A stretch of DNA of 64,000 nt from Candidatus Baldrarchaeum yapensis (GTDB lineage: Archaea; Asgardarchaeota; Baldrarchaeia; Baldrarchaeales; Baldrarchaeaceae), in the NCBI GenBank assembly GCA_016840465.1, contig JAEOSH010000001.1, positions 56,763 to 120,762 on the forward strand, in the 5' to 3' direction. Positions 54,662 to 62,595 of this stretch are shown here, piece by piece (positions within the stretch are counted from its first letter, which is position 1; each line of letters begins with the position of its first letter). A program made the translations under genes and the position numbers. The notes below the pieces were generated by a model. It saw nothing but the letters and a program-made list of their open reading frames with translations. It ran no database searches and was not told the origin of the DNA.

Positions 54662-54746
54662 TCCCATTCCCTTCAATTCTCATTCGAAGTGTACTTGACT
54701 TTTAGAATATAAAGAGATCCTTAAGATAATGCTGAAAGTTTGCCTA

Positions 54747-54773
54747 AAAATACCTAAAATATCTAGGTATTTT
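54747..54773. promoter_or_regulatory. Palindrome upstream of thiL
   Basis: AAAATACCTA (54747-54756) and TAGGTATTTT (54764-54773) form a perfect 10-bp inverted repeat with a 7-bp spacer. It lies between thiL (minus) and tRNA-Thr (plus) and could be a repressor operator for thiL or a bidirectional terminator-like element. Confidence 0.35.
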
Positions 54774-54885
54774 GCTAGCTAACATTTTTCGTGTTGTGTG
54801 TTAAATGGCACAATACGTTATGTGCGATGCGCCATGCAGTTTCGATATTTTTAAGTAATCAAACAGTGTTTTGTTGCATGAATGT

Positions 54886-54976
54886 GCCGCCGTAGCTCAG
54901 TTGGTAGAGCGCCGGACTGCCGTTTAGGTCCGGAATCGTAATCCGGCGGTCCCGGGTTCAAATCCCGGCGGCGGCT
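54886..54976 (+). tRNA. tRNA-Thr(CGT) with an 18-nt intron at 32/33
   Basis: Acceptor GCCGCCG/CGGCGGC, discriminator T and T-arm CCGGG-TTCAAAT-CCCGG define the tRNA. Removal of 54918-54935 yields anticodon stem CCGGA/TCCGG and loop CT-CGT-AA. The BHB is complete: outer helix GCG/CGT (precursor nt 24-26/52-54, one G-U), 3' bulge AA^T, central helix CCGG/CCGG (27-30/45-48), 5' bulge AC^T, and inner helix GCC/GGT with a 5-nt loop. Position 32/33 is non-canonical. Confidence 0.9.
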
Positions 54977-54987
54977 CCATCACCCGT

Positions 54988-55076
<89 letters not shown>

Positions 55077-55091
55077 ATAAGGGTTTTTTGC

Positions 55092-55739
55092 TCACTTAGA
55101 AATTTCAATAAGTAGTAATTCTTCGAAAAATGGAAGTTTCTTTCGCCCCTTTATGGTTACAGATAGACCCTGTGACTTTACGTACTCAATTAACTTCTCA
55201 TAACATGCCAATGTTGATATTATCAGTACCACTCTGTCAACTTTTATAATGTTTTTCAAAAACACCTGTTCCACAAGCTTTTTTGATATTTCTACCCCTG
55301 TTGCCCCTCCACACCACGTGTGAGATTCTTTTAGGATCTCATCATACTCATCGTCCACTGGAAGGTAAGGTGGGTTCATAACTATCAAATCTGCACGTGA
55401 AAATCTCCTTATGGGAGATATGAGATCCGTGATTATGAATTCTATGTAATTTGTCAATTTTAATCGATTCGTATTTTCCTTTGCACATTTAATCGCTTCA
55501 AACGAAATATCGGTTGCAAGAACTCTAGCACCCCTTTTAGCGGATACTATAGCTACTATTCCGCATCCGGTACCAACATCGACTATCAGTTTGCTTCCAT
55601 TGCTATCCTCCAACAACCTTACTAAGTAATCTACAAGCATGAAGGAATCTTCATCCGGCTCATAAACACCCTCCGAAACATCTAAGAGTACTTCGTCGAC
55701 GTATACAACTTTTCTCGAACCAATGTTTTTATCAGACAT
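55092..55739 (-). CDS. HemK/Mtq2-family protein N5-glutamine methyltransferase
   Basis: This class I methyltransferase of about 215 residues has the SAM motif VDVGTGCGIVAIVSAKRG near residue 45 and the catalytic MNPPYLP (NPPY) motif near residue 120. The short form without an N-terminal helical domain resembles archaeal/eukaryotic Mtq2, which methylates the GGQ glutamine of aRF1. It overlaps ksgA by 8 nt. Confidence 0.88.
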   Translation of the reverse strand: MSDKNIGSRKVVYVDEVLLDVSEGVYEPDEDSFMLVDYLVRLLEDSNGSKLIVDVGTGCGIVAIVSAKRGARVLATDISFEAIKCAKENTNRLKLTNYIEFIITDLISPIRRFSRADLIVMNPPYLPVDDEYDEILKESHTWCGGATGVEISKKLVEQVFLKNIIKVDRVVLIISTLACYEKLIEYVKSQGLSVTIKGRKKLPFFEELLLIEISK

Positions 55740-56583
55740 CGTATCCCTCACTATAGATCATATTTGCTAGATTTATTAACTCCGATGGCGTTAATTCGAA
55801 TATTCTTTTCTTAATCGGATAGCCCTCCTTCTCCAACTTATTAATGAACGTTAATGCCTCTTCTTTCCCAGCACTTTTCCTTAATATCATAATTAGCGCT
55901 TTCCGCAGAGTTTTTCCTTTGAAAGAAAACAATCTACGTACAAGATTTTCAAAAATTTTGAAGTTCCTGATATTGCTGTATTTATTTCGACGCAATATTC
56001 TGACGATAGCGCTATCAACATCAGGAGGCGGAAAGAAGTATATGCGCGGTATCCTTTCAAGAATTTCCACATCGGCCATTATGCTGACCATTACTGACAA
56101 TCTACCGTAACATTTTGTCCCAGGCCTTGCTGTCATTCTTCTTGCGAACTCCCACTGATACGTTAATACCGAGAGACTGATCTTACTGTTGAGAAGTTTA
56201 AAAGTGATGCCCGACGATATCGAATAAGGAATATTTGCAACCACCTTGTTGACGTCGGGAGGAAGTTCTATCTTCAAAATGTCCGCATTTATTATCGTAA
56301 TGTTATCATACTTTGAAAGGATATCATTCAGCACTTGACACAACCTTCTATCAATTTCAACGGCATACACGTGCCTCGCTCGCTCAGCAAGCTTTCTTGT
56401 CAAAAACCCCAATCCTGCACCTATTTCGAGCACGGTATCTTCAGCGGAAACACCAGCATACTTGACCTCTCTATCGAGAATTCCTTCATCTATCAGGAAA
56501 TGCTGCCCCAATCTCTTGCTAGGAATTATTTCATAGCGTCTTAGTAATTCCTTTACCTCTAATAGCAGGCTTCTGTCCCTCAT
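55732..56583 (-). CDS. ksgA: 16S rRNA dimethyladenosine transferase
   Basis: This 283-residue KsgA/Dim1 protein dimethylates two adenines near the 3' end of 16S rRNA. PSKRLGQHFLIDEGIL is at residues 21-36, followed by VLEIGAGLGFLTRKLAERA (SAM motif) and VVANIPYSISSGITF (NIPY motif). The frame overlaps the 3' end of the DUF655 gene by 53 nt, which is long, so the true start could be a few codons later. Confidence 0.94.
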   Translation of the reverse strand: MRDRSLLLEVKELLRRYEIIPSKRLGQHFLIDEGILDREVKYAGVSAEDTVLEIGAGLGFLTRKLAERARHVYAVEIDRRLCQVLNDILSKYDNITIINADILKIELPPDVNKVVANIPYSISSGITFKLLNSKISLSVLTYQWEFARRMTARPGTKCYGRLSVMVSIMADVEILERIPRIYFFPPPDVDSAIVRILRRNKYSNIRNFKIFENLVRRLFSFKGKTLRKALIMILRKSAGKEEALTFINKLEKEGYPIKKRIFELTPSELINLANMIYSEGYDV

Positions 56584-57196
56584 ATCCAGATTCTTGCCTC
56601 TGAGATTGTTTTATCGGCGCTTTTACAAAAAGTTGATATTTATCCTCTCCTTTAAGTTCCATAATTATTCTCTTAACAATTACCTTCTTGGGATCGGGCA
56701 TTCTAATGCGGCTCGAAATGTCCTCAAAACTTTCAAATGGTTTTCTTTTACGTTCTTCTAGAATTTCCCACATAGTCTTCTTTCCAATGCCCGGTAGTAA
56801 TTCTAGCTGATGCATCCTAGTGGTAACGGGTTGCGCATTATTGAAAAAGTCGACAAATTCCTTTTCCCTCATCTCAACTATTTTTTCTAGGACATATGGA
56901 AGTTCCGACTTTGCAACACTTGTCAGCTCATCATATGAAAGCCTTCTGCGTACCCTTTCTATTTTCTCGCGATACCCCTTTCCTATATACACTCTCTCGT
57001 GGAGAGATACCTCCACGTTTCTTTTCGGTACCAATTCCAATAGAGTAAAGTACGTTTCTCCTATCGCTTGAATGATAGGTTCTCTCTGATATAGGGGTCT
57101 AGGGTCGTCCGGATACCCTTGAGGTAAAAAGTCAAGGATGTAAGCATATTCCTCTAAAACCCTTCTTGGTTGCGGGCCTCTGACTTCCACACGCAA
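56531..57196 (-). CDS. DUF655 family RNA/DNA-binding protein
   Basis: This 221-residue protein matches archaeal DUF655. It has an N-terminal beta barrel with the YILDFLPQGYP motif, then a tandem helix-hairpin-helix (LELLPGIGKKTMWEILEER) that should bind nucleic acid. The gene is part of the conserved L21e-rpoF-DUF655-ksgA string seen here. The function is unknown but probably lies in RNA metabolism. Confidence 0.85.
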   Translation of the reverse strand: MRVEVRGPQPRRVLEEYAYILDFLPQGYPDDPRPLYQREPIIQAIGETYFTLLELVPKRNVEVSLHERVYIGKGYREKIERVRRRLSYDELTSVAKSELPYVLEKIVEMREKEFVDFFNNAQPVTTRMHQLELLPGIGKKTMWEILEERKRKPFESFEDISSRIRMPDPKKVIVKRIIMELKGEDKYQLFVKAPIKQSQRQESGYEGQKPAIRGKGITKTL

Positions 57197-57197
57197 C

Positions 57198-57539
57198 TCA
57201 GGCGCGCTCCTTAAATTTCTTAATCAATTTAACCATATTCTCCAGGTCTTCAGTCTTCGGCTCGTAACTTGAATACGAGAAGAATATTCTTAGCTCGTGT
57301 ATTGTTTCTGGAAGCGCATTAACTATCTGTACTGCTACTTCTGGTGGCACATTGAACTCCGATGTGAGTTTATCAAGGAGTTCCCGTGCCTTGTCTGCGG
57401 GTATTTTTGAGAATTTTGTCACATAACTATGAGTAATTTTTTGGATGTACGAGAAGGTCTCCTCGCTTCCGTACTTTTCTAAAATCTCTTTAACTTCCGG
57501 TAGCGTTAATATCTTCTCCTCTAAAATTTTCTTGGGCAA
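57198..57539 (-). CDS. rpoF: RNA polymerase subunit F (Rpb4 homologue)
   Basis: This 113-residue protein resembles archaeal Rpo4/RpoF. It has the LTLPEVKEIL start, a central TKFSKIPADKARELLDKL helix pair with an HRDC-like fold, and VAVQIVNALPETIHELR near the C terminus. It forms the polymerase stalk with subunit E. It is 1 nt from the DUF655 gene and 6 nt from L21e. Confidence 0.9.
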   Translation of the reverse strand: MPKKILEEKILTLPEVKEILEKYGSEETFSYIQKITHSYVTKFSKIPADKARELLDKLTSEFNVPPEVAVQIVNALPETIHELRIFFSYSSYEPKTEDLENMVKLIKKFKERA

Positions 57540-57545
57540 TAAAAA

Positions 57546-57842
57546 TCACCCTTTAAACGGCATCAAATGTTCAGGTCTTGCAAAAACAGTTTTGTGAGTA
57601 TCACCGTCCCTGACCCTTATTATATAGGCTCTTCCTCTTTTTCCTATAACAACACCGACCTTTCCATGGAATCTTCGATGTGGTTGACCCTTATGCACAC
57701 TTGGATCTATTTTTATGACCACGTACTCACCCACTTTGTACTCATAAAGCAATCTGCTAATGGGGGGTAACCCTCGTTCTCTCGGGTGTTTCTTGAACAA
57801 CTTTCTGGTTTTTCTCCGTGGTCCATGGGACTTTCGCACCAT
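57546..57842 (-). CDS. rpl21e: Ribosomal protein L21e
   Basis: This 98-residue large-subunit protein has the diagnostic basic N terminus (SHGPRRKTRKLFKK) and the KIDPSVHKGQPHRRFHGKVG core (cited in part), then YIIRVRDGD. It heads the run L21e-rpoF-DUF655-ksgA-hemK, all closely spaced or overlapping on the minus strand. Confidence 0.96.
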   Translation of the reverse strand: MVRKSHGPRRKTRKLFKKHPRERGLPPISRLLYEYKVGEYVVIKIDPSVHKGQPHRRFHGKVGVVIGKRGRAYIIRVRDGDTHKTVFARPEHLMPFKG

Positions 57843-57913
57843 CTTGCGCCACCCTAACCGAGGTGATATGACAGCAAAGGAGAATTACCCGTCGTATGAT
57901 TTTAGCTTTCCGA

Positions 57914-59251
57914 TCACATATCCTTATAGATTCCATGATCTTCTGCTAAAATAAAAGTCTTTTTCTTAATGACTCCACTTTCCAGCGCTTCGATTTCTTT
58001 CAGTAAAATCCTTGAATATTCTTCCGGATCGAGTTCTTCGACCATTGTTGCATATGTGATGTATTCTCTTTTCTCGTTTGATAATATTAACGGAACAATT
58101 TTATAACGACACTTTACATAAGTTCCCGTTAGCGATGATATAATATTTTCGATTTCCTGCGTCGAGTGGCTCTTACCAAAGGATAGAGCGTATTCGGTGG
58201 AATATACTTCATATAGAGCAATGTCACTATCTAACACCATCTTTAGAACTTTGCTATCAAAGACATCTGGCCTCCTTCCACAATGTGGGCATTTTTCGAT
58301 TATTTCGCCCTCTAAAAAAGTAATAACCGCATTACAATGAGAACAAATACAATAATTGTTTTCCGTCTTAACGTTTATAATTATACCGATAATAGCATTG
58401 TAAGATGGCAATATTTCGTATATGTCGATAAATTTCGGGTCGCTAATTGATAATTCCACAGAATCGGTTACATTACTTTTCATGTCTGCACCATAGATTT
58501 CGATTATGTCTCCAACTTTTGCATAAATAGACAAATCAGCCACTGGACCGTATAGGTGTACTTTAGCGTTTCCCGTACCATCCGTTAGTATTATTCTTGA
58601 ATATCTTCTTTGCCCTTCACCACCACTTCCCCCATATACGACAGGTAAATGTTTTTCCTTTAAAACCCCCCTGATTAGAACCTTGCCCCTTTTATTCATT
58701 AAACTCCTTATGGGGCGAAAGAACAAATCGACCTCCGGTATCATCGAAGGATCAATATCGGGGGGATTCACCATCACTTTTGATTTTTTAAAAACATGTA
58801 TCTCCGGGCTTCCACTACTATCACTTTTAACATCAGCTTTCAATATTCGAAGTATATCGCCGACTTTTATATCTCTTTTTTCCTTGCCTGTAACTATCAC
58901 TTGCTCATCCCAAATTTTTGTCTTGATAATACCCGTTTCATCACCAACTAATACTATGAAGGGAGGACGAGGACCTCTTATGATTTTTAAAACCCGACCA
59001 ATAATTGTCACGTTTTTCATTCCGGGAGAGAGATTTTGAATATCTATTTTCCCCTTTAACACTGTTATCTTATTCAATACGTCTATTCCGAAGTCCTTAG
59101 CTATCAATAATGCCGCACTTACATCATTTATCAAATTTCCCATTTTTTTCTTCTTATCGATAATTAACTTCATTATTTCGGGCTTCGATAATCCCGTTTC
59201 CGAAGATATTATTTCTACAAGCTCATCTAATGAAAGAGGTAGTACTGACAT
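57914..59251 (-). CDS. Replication protein A-like single-stranded DNA-binding protein
   Basis: This protein of about 445 residues contains several OB-fold domains. Typical first strands are VTIIGRVLKIIRGPRPPF (about residue 80) and VLIRGVLKEKHLP (about residue 195). A zinc finger follows near residue 305 with CICSHCNAVI and CPHCGRRP, which is the layout of euryarchaeal RPA41-like proteins. An N-terminal helical segment (EIISSETGLSKPEIMKLI) precedes them. It coats single-stranded DNA in replication and repair. I chose the ATG at 59251. Confidence 0.82.
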   Translation of the reverse strand: MSVLPLSLDELVEIISSETGLSKPEIMKLIIDKKKKMGNLINDVSAALLIAKDFGIDVLNKITVLKGKIDIQNLSPGMKNVTIIGRVLKIIRGPRPPFIVLVGDETGIIKTKIWDEQVIVTGKEKRDIKVGDILRILKADVKSDSSGSPEIHVFKKSKVMVNPPDIDPSMIPEVDLFFRPIRSLMNKRGKVLIRGVLKEKHLPVVYGGSGGEGQRRYSRIILTDGTGNAKVHLYGPVADLSIYAKVGDIIEIYGADMKSNVTDSVELSISDPKFIDIYEILPSYNAIIGIIINVKTENNYCICSHCNAVITFLEGEIIEKCPHCGRRPDVFDSKVLKMVLDSDIALYEVYSTEYALSFGKSHSTQEIENIISSLTGTYVKCRYKIVPLILSNEKREYITYATMVEELDPEEYSRILLKEIEALESGVIKKKTFILAEDHGIYKDM

Positions 59252-59393
59252 TCTATAACACTCCATCAATTGCGTGGACGTGTATACGGATTGCTTTATA
59301 AGCTTATAAGCGCGTACATTTTAACGGTTAGTAAGATGACTGTCAAGATATTACAACAGGGAAACTTTTATTTAATAATGCTCTGATCTTGCT

Positions 59394-59428
59394 TGATCAG
59401 GTGCGTGGAAACATCCCTTACCTGATCA
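59394..59428 (+). promoter_or_regulatory. Stem-loop in the aIF5A leader
   Basis: TGATCAGGT (59394-59402) and ACCTGATCA (59420-59428) form a 9-bp stem with a 17-nt loop between a CTTTTATT TATA-like element (about 59365) and the aIF5A start. It could be an operator or leader structure. Confidence 0.3.
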
Positions 59429-59455
59429 GAAACCCTTTGAGTCGAGGTGAAGATT

Positions 59456-59845
59456 TTGTCGACAAAAATAACCGCTGTTTCTTCGCTCAAGGAGGGTTCA
59501 TACATAATAATCGACGGGGAACCCTGTAAGATTATTAAGATCGAAAAGAGCAAACCGGGGAAGCATGGCGCAGCAAAGGCCCACATAGTTGCCGTTGGAG
59601 TATTTGATGGTGCAAAGCGGAGTATCATCAAGCCCGTTGATGCAAAGGTCGAGGTCCCAATAATCAATAAGAAGAGCGCTCAGGTAATCTCTGTTAACCC
59701 ACTCATGCTCATGGATTTAGAGACTTATGAGACATTTGAGGTTACGCCGCCGGACGAGGAGGATGTTAGAAGCAAATTAAAAGAGGGAGTTGAAGTAGAA
59801 TATTGGGAGGTTGCAGGAAAAAGAAAAATTATGAGAGTCAAATAA
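59456..59845 (+). CDS. eif5a: Translation initiation factor aIF5A
   Basis: This aIF5A of about 129 residues starts [23 protein letters not shown]. The hypusination loop [17 protein letters not shown] carries the modified lysine (K in PGKHG). A C-terminal OB-fold follows. The TTG at 59456 is preferred over a GTG 9 nt upstream, because GAGGTGA is then well spaced and the protein starts like its homologues. It promotes peptide-bond formation at stalling sequences. Confidence 0.94.
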   Translation: MSTKITAVSSLKEGSYIIIDGEPCKIIKIEKSKPGKHGAAKAHIVAVGVFDGAKRSIIKPVDAKVEVPIINKKSAQVISVNPLMLMDLETYETFEVTPPDEEDVRSKLKEGVEVEYWEVAGKRKIMRVK

Positions 59846-59871
59846 CCATAGTGAAAGACATAAAACCTGAT

Positions 59872-59930
59872 GACCGATGAAGAGTCGGCATGCGCTGATG
59901 TCCGTGATGACCCCTATGAGTTCTGAGGTC
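59872..59930 (+). ncRNA. C/D box sRNA (2'-O-methylation guide)
   Basis: A 4-bp terminal stem GACC/GGTC encloses box C (CCGATGA, 59874-59880), a 14-nt guide, box D' (CTGA, 59895-59898) and a 5-nt spacer. A perfect box C' (GTGATGA, 59904-59910), a 12-nt guide (59911-59922) and box D (CTGA, 59923-59926) follow. Order, spacing and size fit archaeal double-guide sRNAs. It lies 26 nt after eif5a on the same strand, so it may be cut from the eif5a 3' UTR. Confidence 0.8.
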
Positions 59931-59934
59931 CACG

Positions 59935-60357
59935 TCATTCAATTTTTATTTTAACTCTTTTGACCTTCTTTGGAAGCCTTATTTCTAGTATTCCTTGACG
60001 GAAACTTGTTTTCGCCCTTTCTATGTCCACTGATACTGGCAGTTTTATTGCCTTTCTGAAGCCTTTAAAGGAAATTTCTCCACCCGCCGCCAACCATCCC
60101 TCAAACTTTATCTCCTTGCGAAGGGTCGCCTCTATTATTATATGCTCCTCGTCGCCGTGTATGCTTATAGACTCCTTGTTCACCCCAGGAAGATCTGCTG
60201 TTATGATAATTTCATTTTCAGTTTCCTTAACCTCAGTGAGAGGTTCTAAGCAACATCTTTCGGCATCATACATTGGTTCTTCTTCAAAACTCTCCATACC
60301 CTCCAGCATGCTCTCTATAATGTCGAAAAGTGATCGTAACCTTCGTCTCCGCTCCAT
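59935..60357 (-). CDS. Small heat-shock protein Hsp20
   Basis: This 140-residue alpha-crystallin-type chaperone has the N-terminal RSLFDIIESMLEGME segment, the core strands IIITADLPGVNKESISIHGD, and the C-terminal GILEIRLPKK motif (GxLxIxxPK) that precedes the dimerisation tail. It protects proteins from aggregation. It is convergent with eif5a and its sRNA. Confidence 0.92.
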   Translation of the reverse strand: MERRRRLRSLFDIIESMLEGMESFEEEPMYDAERCCLEPLTEVKETENEIIITADLPGVNKESISIHGDEEHIIIEATLRKEIKFEGWLAAGGEISFKGFRKAIKLPVSVDIERAKTSFRQGILEIRLPKKVKRVKIKIE

Positions 60358-60369
60358 ATATCATCCCCC

Positions 60370-61128
60370 CTAGATGTACATCATAGGCGGAATTCCGTGT
60401 TCTTGCATTTTACCCATACGTTGCATTGTTTGTGTAGTTCTACGCATTAGATCTCGCAACCTGATCCTTAAATCTTCTGCTTTTTCCAATAGTGGCTTTA
60501 CATCAAGTTCAACATTTAGTACCTTCGCAACTATCTGCAGTATAGATGCCGCAGCACCCGGATCGGGGTACTGCATGTATGCCTCGGCGGATAATAAAAG
60601 GGCATCTTGTTCTTGCTCACAACACTCTAGGAGTATAGAGGCATATGGTCCGACCATTATTCCCTCTCGCAATCTCTCAATCCCGAGAGACTCTGTTATC
60701 TCTTCCGCCCTTACTCCCTGGGGTATTGCATAAACTTTAGGACTCTCTATATCTATCCTATTTGGCACGGGGAGTCCTCCGAGCATCACGATTATTTCCG
60801 TACCCTTATCCTTTGACCAATTGACTATCTTTCGCGCCATTTGCGGGATCACTGCAGGGGGTATTGGAATTTCAGATATTATCAGTAGGATATCCTCGTA
60901 GTTGTATATTCGCATTGGAGCCTTCACTTTACCCTTATGCAGGATCACAAGCGGGGGGAAGTAGTGTGACTTTAGATATCCGACCTCCTTCATTGACAGT
61001 GTTTCTATCAAGTGTATTGCCGATATTATGCCGACCAATCCTACTTCGGGCAATCCTATTAGCACTTTTGGATTTTTCACAGAAATCTCTTCAATTTCTC
61101 TAATAATTACTTCCTCCTCGACGCTCAT
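60370..61128 (-). CDS. PAC2-family (proteasome assembly chaperone-like) protein
   Basis: This 252-residue protein matches the archaeal PAC2 family. It has the start KVLIGLPEVGLVGIISAIHLIE, the central EIIVMLGGLPVPNR, and ALLLSAEAYMQYPDPGAAASIL, each cited in part here. PAC2 proteins in eukaryotes assist 20S proteasome assembly. It lies 12 nt upstream of hsp20 on the same strand, which suggests a protein quality-control operon. Confidence 0.87.
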   Translation of the reverse strand: MSVEEEVIIREIEEISVKNPKVLIGLPEVGLVGIISAIHLIETLSMKEVGYLKSHYFPPLVILHKGKVKAPMRIYNYEDILLIISEIPIPPAVIPQMARKIVNWSKDKGTEIIVMLGGLPVPNRIDIESPKVYAIPQGVRAEEITESLGIERLREGIMVGPYASILLECCEQEQDALLLSAEAYMQYPDPGAAASILQIVAKVLNVELDVKPLLEKAEDLRIRLRDLMRRTTQTMQRMGKMQEHGIPPMMYI

Positions 61129-61251
61129 ACTAGACCCTCAGATTTTAGGTATTCGAAGAGATCTTTTAATTAACTTTTTGAAGCACATTAGTAACTGTTA
61201 TAGAACTCTTTTGAAATTAGGTTAGAGAAAGAGTGTGAAGGAGGAGCACAA

Positions 61252-62583
61252 GTGGTACTTGAGAAACTGGGTTACGCTCTTAGTAATGCGGTGGGGAAGC
61301 TTTTGGGGCGTCCACTGGCGGATGAACGTGCAATTAAGGAGTTCATTAGAGATATACAAAGAGCGTTGCTTCAGGCGGATGTTAAGGTTGAGCAGGTTTT
61401 AGAAGTTTCTAAGAGAATTGAGAAGCGCGCATTTTCTGAGAAATTACCCCCGGGTTTTTCAAGACGAGAACATTTGATAAAGATCGCATATGAGGAGCTT
61501 ACACAATTAATGGGAAAGAAATCCTACAGGTTGAGAATAAAACCAAATAAAACGAACGTAATAATGTTAGTTGGCATTCAGGGCTCAGGAAAAACCACTT
61601 CTGCAGCAAAACTTGCTCGATATTTTCAGAAGAAGGGGTACAAAGTTGGACTTGTGTGTGCTGATACATATCGCTTAGGAGCATATGAACAGTTGTTGCA
61701 ACTTGGTAAACAAATAGGAGTCAATGTCTATGGAGATCCTTCTGCAAAGGATCCTGTGGATCTAGCTTTAAAAGGCATAGAGAAATTCAGGAAGGAGGGT
61801 TATGATGTAGTAATCGTAGATACCGCGGGTAGGCATAAAGATGAGGAATCTTTGATGAGGGAGATGAAGGAACTCGCAAGTAAAATAAAGCCCGATGAAG
61901 TCATACTCGTCATTGACGCCACTATAGGGCAACAAGCCGAGAAACAAGCCAAAGCGTTTCATGAGAGTACTCCGATAGGATCCATTTTCGTAACAAAATT
62001 AGATGGATCAGCAAAGGGTGGGGGAGCCTTGTCGGCCGCAGCAGCAACAGGAGCACCTATAAGCTTCATAGGAGTGGGAGAGAAGGTTGATGATATTGAA
62101 GAGTTCGATCCTCCAAGTTTTATAGGGAGGCTCATGGGATTTGGAGATATAAAGGGATTAATAGGGAAAGCGAGAGAAGTAATGGCCCCAAGCGAGGCAA
62201 AAGAAAAAATACATGCATTAGCCACTGGTAAGTTTACATTAAAAGATATGCTTGACGCTTTAGAGTCATTTAAGAAGTTAGGTCCTTTTTCGAGAATATT
62301 GGAATACTTAGGGCTAAGATACAAGATTCCTGATGAATTAAAGGAGGTTGCTATGGAGAAAATAAAGAAATGGAAAGTAATTTTGCAGTCTATGACTAAG
62401 GAAGAACTTGAAAACCCGAAAATAATCAAAGGTTCGAGAATAACGAGAATCGCTCGAGGATCTGGGACATCCGTTTCTGATGTTAAAGAGTTGCTTAACC
62501 AGTACTTCTTATTCAAAAAGATGTACAGGAAACTCCTACGTGCGAGAAGATTAGGGCGGATAACCCCAGATGTTGCATCGTAG
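61252..62583 (+). CDS. srp54: Signal recognition particle GTPase SRP54
   Basis: This 443-residue SRP54 has an N domain, then a G domain with the P-loop GIQGSGKTTSAAKL near residue 108, DTAGRHKDEE (G3) and TKLDGSAKGGG (G4). A methionine-rich M domain follows that binds 7S RNA helix 8 (QSMTKEELENPKIIKGSRITRIARGSGTSVSDV, cited in part as RITRIARGSG). The GTG at 61252 has a GGAGGAG site. The RNA partner is encoded at 31658-31980. Confidence 0.96.
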   Translation: MVLEKLGYALSNAVGKLLGRPLADERAIKEFIRDIQRALLQADVKVEQVLEVSKRIEKRAFSEKLPPGFSRREHLIKIAYEELTQLMGKKSYRLRIKPNKTNVIMLVGIQGSGKTTSAAKLARYFQKKGYKVGLVCADTYRLGAYEQLLQLGKQIGVNVYGDPSAKDPVDLALKGIEKFRKEGYDVVIVDTAGRHKDEESLMREMKELASKIKPDEVILVIDATIGQQAEKQAKAFHESTPIGSIFVTKLDGSAKGGGALSAAAATGAPISFIGVGEKVDDIEEFDPPSFIGRLMGFGDIKGLIGKAREVMAPSEAKEKIHALATGKFTLKDMLDALESFKKLGPFSRILEYLGLRYKIPDELKEVAMEKIKKWKVILQSMTKEELENPKIIKGSRITRIARGSGTSVSDVKELLNQYFLFKKMYRKLLRARRLGRITPDVAS

Positions 62584-62595
62584 GTGTGATTGTGA

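Noticed and set aside
54886-54976. tRNA-Gly(GCC) or tRNA-Thr(GGT) readings of the intron-containing tRNA
   Set aside because: Introns placed to give GCC or GGT do not form a BHB, and discriminator T with a GCC acceptor start fits threonine. Only the 32/33 intron (CGT) gives a complete motif.
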